This document shows, piece by piece, positions 1-5,149 of a stretch of 5,149 nucleotides of DNA. A program made the position numbers and the translations under genes. Location: assembly GCA_017622635.1 (NCBI GenBank), contig JAGAQS010000115.1, positions 1 to 5,149 on the forward strand, given 5' to 3'. The DNA comes from Ruminococcus sp. Its GTDB lineage: Bacteria > Bacillota > Clostridia > Oscillospirales > Ruminococcaceae. A model generated the notes under the pieces. It had not been told where the DNA came from, did not search any database, and saw only the letters and a program-made list of their open reading frames with translations. Within the stretch, counting starts at the first letter, position 1, and each line of letters opens with the position of its first letter.

Positions 1-291
1 ATTTGTTTTTATAAAATATGCCCCTGCTATTGCGTGCCACAAAGAGCGTGTTTCAAGTTCTTCACGGCAGACAGCAAAGCCACTTTCAAGTACAAGTTTT
101 TTCTGTTCTTCGTCTGACAGTTCTTTACAGATATCGTGAAGCAGTCCCGCAAAATATGCCTTTTCGGGTTCTTCACCGTATTTCACCGCAAGTTTACGGC
201 ATTCCTCCGCAACGTTAAGCGAATGTGTGTAACGTTTCTGCGAAAGATGTTCCTTTAAATATTTTTTCATTTCTGACGGGTCGTAAAGCAA
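1..291 (-). CDS. yqeK: YqeK-family HD-domain Ap4A hydrolase, 5' part (3' end outside window)
   Basis: The first 97 residues of an HD-domain protein are visible; the gene runs off the window at position 1. Residues expected to bind metal are H23 in RYTHS, the HD pair H52-D53 in GLLHDICKE, and H86 in LWHA. Their order and spacing match the YqeK family, which cleaves diadenosine tetraphosphate symmetrically to two ADP in Gram-positive bacteria lacking ApaH. I place the start at TTG (291-289): GAGGTGAT lies 5 bases upstream, and it gives a short N-terminal stretch before the first helix, as in Bacillus YqeK. The in-frame ATG at 270 would lack a good ribosome binding site and trim the N-terminus. 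The ATG at 296 is out of frame and hits a stop after nine codons. The gene follows nadD by 19 bases, the usual partnership. The rest of the domain, including later catalytic residues, cannot be judged here. Confidence 0.9.
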   Translation of the reverse strand, partial: MLYDPSEMKKYLKEHLSQKRYTHSLNVAEECRKLAVKYGEEPEKAYFAGLLHDICKELSDEEQKKLVLESGFAVCREELETRSLWHAIAGAYFIKTN

Positions 292-296
292 AACAT

Positions 297-304
297 ATCA
301 CCTC
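297..304 (-). promoter_or_regulatory. Ribosome binding site of yqeK, supporting a TTG start
   Basis: The coding strand reads GAGGTGAT, then five bases (ATGTT), then TTG. This is near-perfect complementarity to the 16S rRNA tail at ideal spacing. It decides the start in favour of TTG at 291. The ATG inside the spacer abuts the site and is out of frame with the HD domain. Confidence 0.75.
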
Positions 305-310
305 ACACAA

Positions 311-913
311 TTAATTATTACCTGAATATAATCCCTTTAATCTTATATATTTTACTACATTTTCGTCAAGATAGCAAGAGGAATCTGAATTTTCACGTAA
401 TTTTTTTCTGATATCCGTTGACGAAACAATTTCGGGACTTCTTCCACTGACAAGAATTTCCCCGTATTCCGACAATTCCTCCGCTTTCTTCCGCAGACTG
501 TCCAAATCTCCCGAATTTCTTGAAACAACCAGAAGTGTGACTTCCGAAAGAATCTTTTCAAAACAGTACCACTTGTCAAACGTCATAAGCATATCACTGC
601 CGACAAGTAAGAAAAGTTCGTCATGCGGAAATTTTTTTCTGAAATGTTCAACGGTGTAAACCGAATAGCTTACCCTGTCCGAACGCAGTTCATAATCACT
701 GACACGGAAAACGTCGTTTTTCATACAGACAATTTTCAGCATTTCAAGCCTGTCCGTTTCCGAAACATACTCATCAACCGAACGGTGCGGGGAAATCTTT
801 GACGGAACAAAATAAACAATATCAAGTCCGAAATCTTCAACCGCCGTTTCGGCAAGGTGAATATGTCCGTTGTGGACGGGATTGAAACTTCCGCCGTAAA
901 TTCCTATTCTCAT
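311..913 (-). CDS. nadD: Nicotinate-nucleotide adenylyltransferase
   Basis: A complete 200-residue protein of usual family length. It transfers AMP from ATP to nicotinate mononucleotide, making deamido-NAD and pyrophosphate, in the cytoplasmic pathway to NAD. The nucleotidyltransferase signature is at residues 7-18 (GGSFNPVHNGHI), with the HxGH motif at H14-H17. The substrate-loop region PSKISPHR is at 37-44, GSDML at 105-109, and the C-terminal SSTDIR motif at 164-169, the (S/T)xxxIR-like phosphate-binding element of the superfamily. The ATG shares one base with the yhbY stop (TAATG). No clear Shine-Dalgarno site precedes it; the upstream bases read CCGAAAGCGTA. Translation is therefore probably coupled to termination of yhbY. 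Its neighbours yhbY and yqeK are the classic Firmicutes context. No key residue appears to be missing. Confidence 0.96.
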   Translation of the reverse strand: MRIGIYGGSFNPVHNGHIHLAETAVEDFGLDIVYFVPSKISPHRSVDEYVSETDRLEMLKIVCMKNDVFRVSDYELRSDRVSYSVYTVEHFRKKFPHDELFLLVGSDMLMTFDKWYCFEKILSEVTLLVVSRNSGDLDSLRKKAEELSEYGEILVSGRSPEIVSSTDIRKKLRENSDSSCYLDENVVKYIRLKGLYSGNN

Positions 914-1212
914 TACGCTTTCGGAATGTTTTCAATTACGGGGTCTTTTGTGTTTCTCTTGAAAAGTACAAACTTTGAACCGATAACCTGCACAACGTCT
1001 GCACCTGTTGCGGCTGCTATTTCGTCGGCTGCCTCACGTGCGGTATAACCTGAATTTTCCAGTACACGCAGTTTTATAAGTTCACGCTTGCGTAAAGCCT
1101 CGCCGATATCCTTGCACATTGTCTCTGTAACTCCGCCTTTTCCAACCTGAAATATCGTCTCATATGACGACGCAATACCTCTCAGATACGCTCTTTGTTT
1201 ACTTGTAAGCAT
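913..1212 (-). CDS. yhbY: YhbY/YqeI-type CRM-domain RNA-binding protein
   Basis: A 99-residue protein consisting of one CRM (CRS1-YhbY) domain. It begins LTSKQRAYLRG, carries the GxxG-type RNA-contact loop at residues 24-27 (GKGG in FQVGKGGVTE), and ends its fold with IGSKFVLFKR at 77-86. YhbY proteins associate with pre-50S ribosomal particles and are thought to act in large-subunit assembly. I chose the ATG at 1212 because it gives the family N-terminus (MLTSKQR) and has GGTGA five bases upstream. Starts at 1224 or 1257 would add residues unlike the family and overlap rdgB. One base separates the start from the rdgB stop, and the stop overlaps the nadD ATG. It is called yqeI in Bacillus. 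Confidence 0.93.
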   Translation of the reverse strand: MLTSKQRAYLRGIASSYETIFQVGKGGVTETMCKDIGEALRKRELIKLRVLENSGYTAREAADEIAAATGADVVQVIGSKFVLFKRNTKDPVIENIPKA

Positions 1213-1213
1213 T

Positions 1214-1798
1214 TTATTCACCATTCCTTTTTTTAAGATAATCACAAAGTTTTGCAAGTGCTTCAGCCCTGTGACTGATTTTATTCTTTTCTTCCGCTGT
1301 CATTTCCGCAAGCGTCTTTTCACCGTACAGAAAAACAGGGTCATAACCAAAACCGTTGTTTCCCTTTTCTTCCCTGCCGATTTTTCCGTAACACCTGCCC
1401 GTGAAGAAATGTGGCTTTTCGTCCGACGTAACCAACGCAATACAACATTCAAAATAAGCCGTTCTGTCGTTTTCTGAAACGTCTTTCATTTCGTCAAGAA
1501 GTTTTGCACACTCCTGACCTTTCGGGGCATAGCGTGCGGAATAGACGGACGGTCTGCCATCAAGTGCGTCAACACAAAGTCCGCTGTCGTCGGCGATAAC
1601 AGGCACACCCGTTATATCGTATACGGCTTTGGCTTTGATAAGTGCGTTTTCTTCAAAGGTCACGCCGTTTTCTTCGGGTTCAACGTCCGCACCTGCCTCT
1701 TTCTGCGACACAACATCTATACCGAGCGGTGAGAGAATTTCCCTCACCTCACGGAGTTTATTGGCGTTATTTGTAGCCATGACAATTTTTTTAATCAT
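1214..1798 (-). CDS. rdgB: dITP/XTP pyrophosphatase (RdgB/HAM1 family)
   Basis: A 194-residue protein of normal length for the family that hydrolyses dITP, ITP and XTP to monophosphates plus pyrophosphate, keeping deaminated purines out of DNA and RNA. The motifs appear in order: ATNNANKLRE at residues 8-17 (substrate-binding N and K), TFEENA at 47-52, ADDSGL at 69-74 (catalytic acid and metal site), SARY at 87-90, NGFGYDPVF at 148-156 and SHR at 175-177. All expected catalytic elements are present. The start at 1798 gives the canonical [11 protein letters not shown] beginning and has AAAGGA eight bases upstream. An in-frame ATG at 1864 would add 22 non-conserved residues lying inside ftsY. 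The ATG overlaps the ftsY stop by 8 bases (ATGATTAA), suggesting translational coupling. The linkage to ftsY upstream and yhbY downstream is tight. Confidence 0.95.
   Translation of the reverse strand: MIKKIVMATNNANKLREVREILSPLGIDVVSQKEAGADVEPEENGVTFEENALIKAKAVYDITGVPVIADDSGLCVDALDGRPSVYSARYAPKGQECAKLLDEMKDVSENDRTAYFECCIALVTSDEKPHFFTGRCYGKIGREEKGNNGFGYDPVFLYGEKTLAEMTAEEKNKISHRAEALAKLCDYLKKRNGE
1218..1222 (-). promoter_or_regulatory. Ribosome binding site of yhbY, inside the rdgB 3' end
   Basis: The coding strand reads GGTGA, then ATAAA, then ATG. The site lies within the last codons of rdgB, and the spacer contains the rdgB stop. It favours the ATG at 1212 over upstream ATGs. An AAAGGA stretch further upstream (about 1225-1230) abuts the ATG at 1224, too close to serve that codon. 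Confidence 0.55.
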
Positions 1799-3326
1799 CG
1801 TCCTTATCCTTTCTGCCGAAAAGCCTGCTGAAGAAACCACGCTTTTTAGCTTTAGGCTGTTCAACTTCTTCTGCCGTTTCTTCCTCTTCGGGTTCTTCTA
1901 CAGTATCTTCTTCACTTTCTTCATCACTGTCATTTTCTTCGGATTCTTCTTCAATTATATCAGATTCGTCGGACTTATCTTCTTCAATAATTTCAGGTTC
2001 GTCAAATGTTTCGACAGCAACGTCTTCTTCTGTTTCTTCTTCGTCAAACGTTTCGGATTCTTCCGTCACTTCTTCATCTTTTTCAACTGCCTGTACGGGT
2101 TCTTCTTCGGCAATTGCAAACTTACTGAAGAAACGTTGTTTTCTGTTTTCCTTTTCTTCTTCAAGGTTTTTCAGTTCTTCGGACTGTTCTTCCGTTTCCT
2201 CCTCAACTGTTTCTTCTACAGCTGTTTCAGGTATTTCTTCCGTTTCTTCTACTGTTTCGGAGATTTCTTCTTCAACTTCTGTTTCCTTACTGCCGAAAAG
2301 TTTTCCGAAAAGACCCTGCTTTTTAGGTTCTTCGGTTACAGCTTCTTCAACTTCTTCAACTTCTTCAATTTCTTCGGAAACTTCACTGATTTCCTCAGTC
2401 TTTTCGCTCTCAGGTTCAACGTCACTGAACAGTGCGGTAACAAATGAACGGCTGTCAAATGGCTGTAAATCGTCTATTTTTTCGCCCACACCTATAAGCT
2501 TTACAGGTATACCGAGTTCATTTTTAATTGAAATGACAATACCGCCCTTTGCAGTACCGTCAAGTTTGGTGAGGACAATTCCCGTAATATTGGCAGTTTC
2601 GCCGAAAAGCTTAGCCTGATTCACGGCATTCTGTCCCGTTGTCGCATCAAGGACAAGCAGTGTTTCACGTGAACTTTCGGGAGCTTTCTTGTCGATAATA
2701 CGGTTTATTTTCGCAAGTTCCTCCATAAGATTCTTTTTATTGTGCAGACGACCTGCGGTATCGATTATAACAACGTCACAGCCTCTCGCCTTTGCCGCAT
2801 CAAGAGCGTCATAGACAACTGCCCCGGGGTCTGAACCCTCTGCGTGTTTCACTATCTCAACGCCTGCACGCTCTGTCCATACTTCAAGCTGGTCTATGGC
2901 TGCCGCACGGAAAGTATCCGCAGCAGCAACAAGAACCTTTTTCTTTTCCTTTTTGAACTGGTGACACATTTTGCCGATAGTCGTCGTCTTTCCTGCACCG
3001 TTTACACCGATTACCATTATAACCGATGGTGAAACGGAAAGGTCAAGTCCCGTATCGTCCCCCATTATTTCGCCTATTATTTCCTGAATAAGCTCCATAA
3101 TCATTTTAGGGTCTGTGATTCCTCTTTCCTTGATTTTCTTACGCAGACGGTCACATATTTCCTCGGACGTTTCAACGCCGATGTCACTCATAATCATAGC
3201 TTCTTCAAGCTGGTCAAAAAGTTCGTCGTCTATAACTGTGAAAGAATTTAAAATCTTCTGTAACCTGCCAAGGAAAAAATCCTTTGTTTTCCTGAGACCT
3301 TCTGCAATTTTCTGAATAATTCCCAT
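1791..3326 (-). CDS. ftsY: Signal recognition particle receptor FtsY with a long acidic C-terminal extension
   Basis: A 511-residue SRP receptor GTPase; it docks SRP-ribosome complexes at the cytoplasmic membrane by pairing with Ffh. Residues 1-95 form the N domain, opening with an amphipathic, lysine-rich helix that probably contacts the membrane. The G domain follows: P-loop GVNGAGKTT at 107-115, DTFRAAA at 137-143, DTAGR at 189-193, TKLDG at 253-257 and the closing GVGEKIDDL at 279-287. The conserved core ends near ALFSD (298-302), where Bacillus FtsY also nearly ends. About 210 residues then continue in frame, very rich in Glu, with three basic/aromatic modules. Acidic A domains are normally N-terminal in FtsY, so this arrangement is odd. 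The start has GGAGGA five bases upstream. The gene follows smc by 32 bases, as in Bacillus, and overlaps rdgB by 8. Confidence 0.97.
   Translation of the reverse strand: MGIIQKIAEGLRKTKDFFLGRLQKILNSFTVIDDELFDQLEEAMIMSDIGVETSEEICDRLRKKIKERGITDPKMIMELIQEIIGEIMGDDTGLDLSVSPSVIMVIGVNGAGKTTTIGKMCHQFKKEKKKVLVAAADTFRAAAIDQLEVWTERAGVEIVKHAEGSDPGAVVYDALDAAKARGCDVVIIDTAGRLHNKKNLMEELAKINRIIDKKAPESSRETLLVLDATTGQNAVNQAKLFGETANITGIVLTKLDGTAKGGIVISIKNELGIPVKLIGVGEKIDDLQPFDSRSFVTALFSDVEPESEKTEEISEVSEEIEEVEEVEEAVTEEPKKQGLFGKLFGSKETEVEEEISETVEETEEIPETAVEETVEEETEEQSEELKNLEEEKENRKQRFFSKFAIAEEEPVQAVEKDEEVTEESETFDEEETEEDVAVETFDEPEIIEEDKSDESDIIEEESEENDSDEESEEDTVEEPEEEETAEEVEQPKAKKRGFFSRLFGRKDKDDD
1807..1812 (-). promoter_or_regulatory. 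Ribosome binding site of rdgB, inside the ftsY 3' end
   Basis: AAAGGA stands eight bases before the ATG at 1798. A second purine core, AAGGA at 1801-1805, is too close at two bases. The site overlaps the codons for the last basic module and acidic end of FtsY, so that coding sequence serves two purposes. Confidence 0.5.
1809..1847 (-). repeat. FtsY tail basic/aromatic module 3 (residues 494-506), C-terminal
   Basis: The peptide is [13 protein letters not shown], five residues from the C-terminus. It aligns without gaps to module 1. From memory, the extreme N-terminus of E. coli FtsY reads MAKEKKRGFFSWLGFG, so the KKRGFFS core is shared. It is probably an amphipathic membrane- or protein-binding helix. 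Its codons also carry the rdgB ribosome binding site. Confidence 0.7.
2118..2144 (-). repeat. FtsY tail basic/aromatic module 2 (residues 395-403), degenerate
   Basis: The peptide is RKQRFFSKF, followed by AIA and then acidic sequence. It keeps the pattern basic-x-x-F-F-S-basic-(L/F) but lacks the final FG. It sits between two Glu-rich stretches, as module 1 does. Confidence 0.55.
2286..2324 (-). repeat. FtsY tail basic/aromatic module 1 (residues 335-347)
   Basis: The peptide is [13 protein letters not shown]. Together with the codon before it and the two bases after it, it matches module 3 at 34 of 44 bases by hand alignment. One 17-base stretch (2284-2300 against 1807-1823) has a single mismatch. 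That level of DNA similarity suggests duplication, although constrained codons could contribute. Confidence 0.7.
2342..2368 (-). repeat. 9-bp tandem repeat, three perfect units
   Basis: The plus-strand unit CTTCTTCAA occurs three times in a row, followed by a degenerate fourth unit. It encodes Glu-Glu-Val/Ala repeats at about residues 320-329 of FtsY. The unit is a multiple of three, so copy-number change would alter tail length without a frameshift. Confidence 0.8.
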
Positions 3327-3331
3327 TGTAT

Positions 3332-3337
3332 TCCTCC
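3332..3337 (-). promoter_or_regulatory. Ribosome binding site of ftsY
   Basis: GGAGGA lies five bases before the ftsY ATG, in the 32-base gap after smc. It is the strongest Shine-Dalgarno site among the complete genes here and implies independent, efficient initiation rather than coupling. The rest of the gap is AT-rich, with no hairpin that I can see. Confidence 0.75.
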
Positions 3338-3358
3338 GGTACTTATTATTTAATATGT

Positions 3359-5149
3359 TTACTGTATGTCGGCTATATCTTCTTGAAAGTCAACCTGCTC
3401 CATTTTAAGCAGTTTTGAAATTCCGTCTTCCTGCATTGTAACGCCGTAAAGAACGTTTGCCTCCTCCATTGCACTTCGGCGGTGAGTGACAAGCACAAAC
3501 TGCGTTGTATCGATAAAATTTTTAAGATACTGTGCATATTTTCTCACGTTCACCTCATCAAGTGCAGCGTCTATCTCATCAAGAATACAGAACGGTGCGG
3601 GACGCAGTTTCAGAATGGCAAAATAAATAGCTATAGCCACAAATGACTGTTCACCGCCTGAAAGTGAAATAAGATTCTTTATTACCTTTCCGGGAGGTGC
3701 GACTATTATTTCTATACCCGATTCAAGCACGTTTTCAGGGTCTGTCAGTACGAGTTCTGCTTTACCTCCGCCGAAAAGTTCCGTAAAAATCTCCTTGAAA
3801 TTGGAATTTATTATCTCAAAACTTTCGGCAAAAATCCTGCACATCTCGTCAGTAAGACCGGATATTATTTTTTCGAGTTCGGCTTTCGACTTACGTATGT
3901 CCGCAATCTGTTCTGTCATGAAACGGTATCTTTCGGACACTTCCCTGTATTCTTCAATAGCGTCAACATTAACACTTCCCAACACCCTTATTTTGTTTTT
4001 AATATCGGAAAGCAGTTTCTGTGCCTCTGCCATGTTGTCGATTTTAACGGCAGTCTGAACCGCCTCGGAACGTGTAAGTTCGTAGACTTCAAGCAACTGT
4101 TTTATTATATTGTCTGAATCACGGCTGACGTTTGCCCGTCTTTCTTCAAGTCTCGTAATCTCACCCGAAAACTTTTCCTTTGCGGAATTTGTCTCTTTAA
4201 GACCACGCTGAATCTCATTTACAAGACGGTTCTGCTCCGTGTGTATCGCCTGATACTGCTTTATCCGGTTAAGATAAATATCGGTGTTGTCCTTGAGATT
4301 TTCAAGTTGCAGACGTATTTTTTCCGTTTCGGACTTCTTTTCGGCAATGTCGTTTTCAAGTCTTTTTATCTCGTCACTGAAATTACGGTTATTTTTTTCC
4401 AGTTCGGCAACACCTGCGTCAGTCCTTAAAATCTCACCTTTATGTGCCTGAATGTCCTTTAAAATTTCCGTTTCCCTTATTCTGAAACGTGAAAGTTTTT
4501 CTGAAAGTTCAGTCCTGTTTCTGCGGAGTTTTTCACGGATATCCTGTCCCTGTGCGAATTCCTGCTCTGCCTTTCGGATTTCTTCGTGAACAACGGCAAG
4601 ATTTTTTTCCGCCGTTTCAATAGTACTTTGTGCCAGTTTTATTTTTTTCTCCGTCTCATCAATAAGACGTGCGGAATTTTCAGTCTGCGACTTTGCCTGT
4701 TCCGAAAACATTTCAAGAGCCGAAATACCTGAATCAAGTCGGGCAGTTTCCGCACTGCATTGTGCAAGTGAGGATTTTATATTTTCCGTCTCAATGCTTA
4801 TCTTTTCCGACTCGGCACGCAGTTTTTCAGCCTTTTCACCTAATCCGTCACGTTCGGCAGAAAGATTTTGAATTTCACCGTCAAGCCTGTCTATTTCATT
4901 CTTACGTGTAATAATTCCGGTTGTTTTCTGTGCAGAACCGCCCGTAAACGAACCGCCCGCATTTATAACCTGACCGTCAAGTGTGACTATTCTGAATCTG
5001 TATCCGTACTTTTTCGCAATGACAACGGCACAGTCGATATTTTCGGCTATAACGGTACGACCGAGCAGTGACGACATAATACCGCTGAATTTCGGGTCAT
5101 ACGTCACAATACGGTTTGCCACCGCCTCAAACCCCTTACAGTTTTCAAG
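3359..5149 (-). CDS. smc: Chromosome segregation ATPase SMC, C-terminal half (5' end outside window)
   Basis: The last 596 residues of the condensin-type SMC protein; the reading frame is open to the window edge, so the GTG at 5122 is not the real start. Residues 1-75 are the second half of the hinge, with RYRIVTLDG-like sequence and the glycine-rich NAGGSFTGGS at 63-72. Roughly 80-430 is a long Glu/Lys/Leu-rich coiled coil returning to the head, ending at LGSVNVDAIEEY (390-401). The C-terminal head lobe carries the ABC signature LSGGEQ (496-501), Walker B with catalytic Glu in ILDEIDAALDE (522-532), and the H-loop VTHRR (554-558). SMC dimerises at the hinge, binds ScpA/ScpB and organises and resolves origins after replication. 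The N-terminal Walker A half lies upstream. The protein ends with a short acidic tail. ftsY follows after 32 bases, as in Bacillus, where rnc precedes smc. Confidence 0.97.
   Translation of the reverse strand, partial: LENCKGFEAVANRIVTYDPKFSGIMSSLLGRTVIAENIDCAVVIAKKYGYRFRIVTLDGQVINAGGSFTGGSAQKTTGIITRKNEIDRLDGEIQNLSAERDGLGEKAEKLRAESEKISIETENIKSSLAQCSAETARLDSGISALEMFSEQAKSQTENSARLIDETEKKIKLAQSTIETAEKNLAVVHEEIRKAEQEFAQGQDIREKLRRNRTELSEKLSRFRIRETEILKDIQAHKGEILRTDAGVAELEKNNRNFSDEIKRLENDIAEKKSETEKIRLQLENLKDNTDIYLNRIKQYQAIHTEQNRLVNEIQRGLKETNSAKEKFSGEITRLEERRANVSRDSDNIIKQLLEVYELTRSEAVQTAVKIDNMAEAQKLLSDIKNKIRVLGSVNVDAIEEYREVSERYRFMTEQIADIRKSKAELEKIISGLTDEMCRIFAESFEIINSNFKEIFTELFGGGKAELVLTDPENVLESGIEIIVAPPGKVIKNLISLSGGEQSFVAIAIYFAILKLRPAPFCILDEIDAALDEVNVRKYAQYLKNFIDTTQFVLVTHRRSAMEEANVLYGVTMQEDGISKLLKMEQVDFQEDIADIQ

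Larger units (their letters stand above)
1794..2423 (-). other. Acidic, low-complexity C-terminal tail of FtsY (residues 302-511)
   Basis: The tail holds 210 residues, of which 93 by hand count are Glu or Asp. Ser, Thr, Val and Ile fill most of the remainder. It is probably disordered or in extended charged helices. It begins directly after the last conserved NG residues and runs to the stop without a frame change. The DNA is strongly strand-biased: the coding strand is dominated by GAA codons, so the plus strand is full of TTC runs. Its function is unknown; an A-domain-like membrane or translocon-contact role is inference from composition and from the modules it contains. Confidence 0.9.

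Noticed and set aside
292..310. AT-rich gap after nadD as a possible terminator
   Set aside because: It has no stem-loop with a following T run on the minus strand, and it contains the yqeK ribosome binding site.
1796..1864. Upstream ATG for rdgB adding 22 residues
   Set aside because: The extra residues overlap the FtsY C-terminal codons in another frame and do not resemble the family. The ATG at 1798 gives the canonical N-terminus and has a spaced ribosome binding site.
1629..2447. A long plus-strand open frame encoding a Phe-rich, membrane-like protein of 272 residues
   Set aside because: It is the antisense shadow of the GAA-rich FtsY tail and rdgB. Reversed GAA codons read as TTC, giving meaningless runs of Phe. 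It has no plausible ribosome binding site, and both sense genes are certain.
2763..2768. TATAAT on the minus strand as an internal promoter
   Set aside because: It encodes part of the FtsY hydrophobic strand before DTAGR. No TTGACA-like element stands at about 17 bases upstream of it.
3646..3664. Gln instead of Lys/Arg after LSGGE in the SMC signature motif
   Set aside because: As I recall, LSGGEQ occurs in many clostridial SMC proteins, and the Ser and Gly that contact ATP are intact. It is not evidence of a defective or novel ATPase.
5120..5122. GTG as a start codon for the SMC fragment
   Set aside because: The frame is open upstream to the window edge, and the residues before it (LENCKGFEA) fit the SMC hinge. 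The codon is an internal valine.

Overview
The window is a compact bacterial housekeeping block. Every supported gene lies on the minus strand, so transcription runs from position 5149 towards 1. The order is smc (3' part), ftsY, rdgB, yhbY, nadD and yqeK (5' part). Base composition is fairly low in GC, good Shine-Dalgarno sites precede several starts, and yhbY-nadD-yqeK has the order known from Bacillus and Clostridia. The SMC head sequence also looks clostridial. I infer a member of the Firmicutes, probably a Ruminococcus-like clostridium; the genus is a guess from sequence flavour only.

Layout. Positions 5149-3359 encode the hinge, the C-terminal coiled coil and the C-terminal ATPase lobe of the chromosome condensation protein SMC; the gene starts outside the window. 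After 32 bases comes ftsY (3326-1791), the SRP receptor GTPase. It overlaps rdgB (1798-1214, inosine/xanthosine triphosphate pyrophosphatase) by 8 bases. One base separates rdgB from yhbY (1212-913, CRM-domain ribosome-associated protein). yhbY overlaps nadD (913-311, nicotinate-nucleotide adenylyltransferase) by one base. After 19 bases yqeK (HD-domain Ap4A hydrolase) begins at a TTG codon and runs off the window at position 1. I see no terminator or convincing promoter, and no non-coding stretch longer than 32 bases, so the whole window is probably one transcription unit.

Functional themes are chromosome organisation (SMC), membrane protein targeting (FtsY), nucleotide-pool and cofactor chemistry (RdgB, NadD, YqeK) and ribosome assembly (YhbY).

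The most notable item is FtsY. Its NG GTPase core starts almost at residue 1, as in Bacillus FtsY, but about 210 extra residues follow the point where the family normally ends. This tail is about 44% Glu+Asp and carries three spaced basic/aromatic modules. The last module, at the extreme C-terminus, closely resembles the extreme N-terminus of E. coli FtsY. The tail looks like an acidic A domain moved to the other end of the protein.
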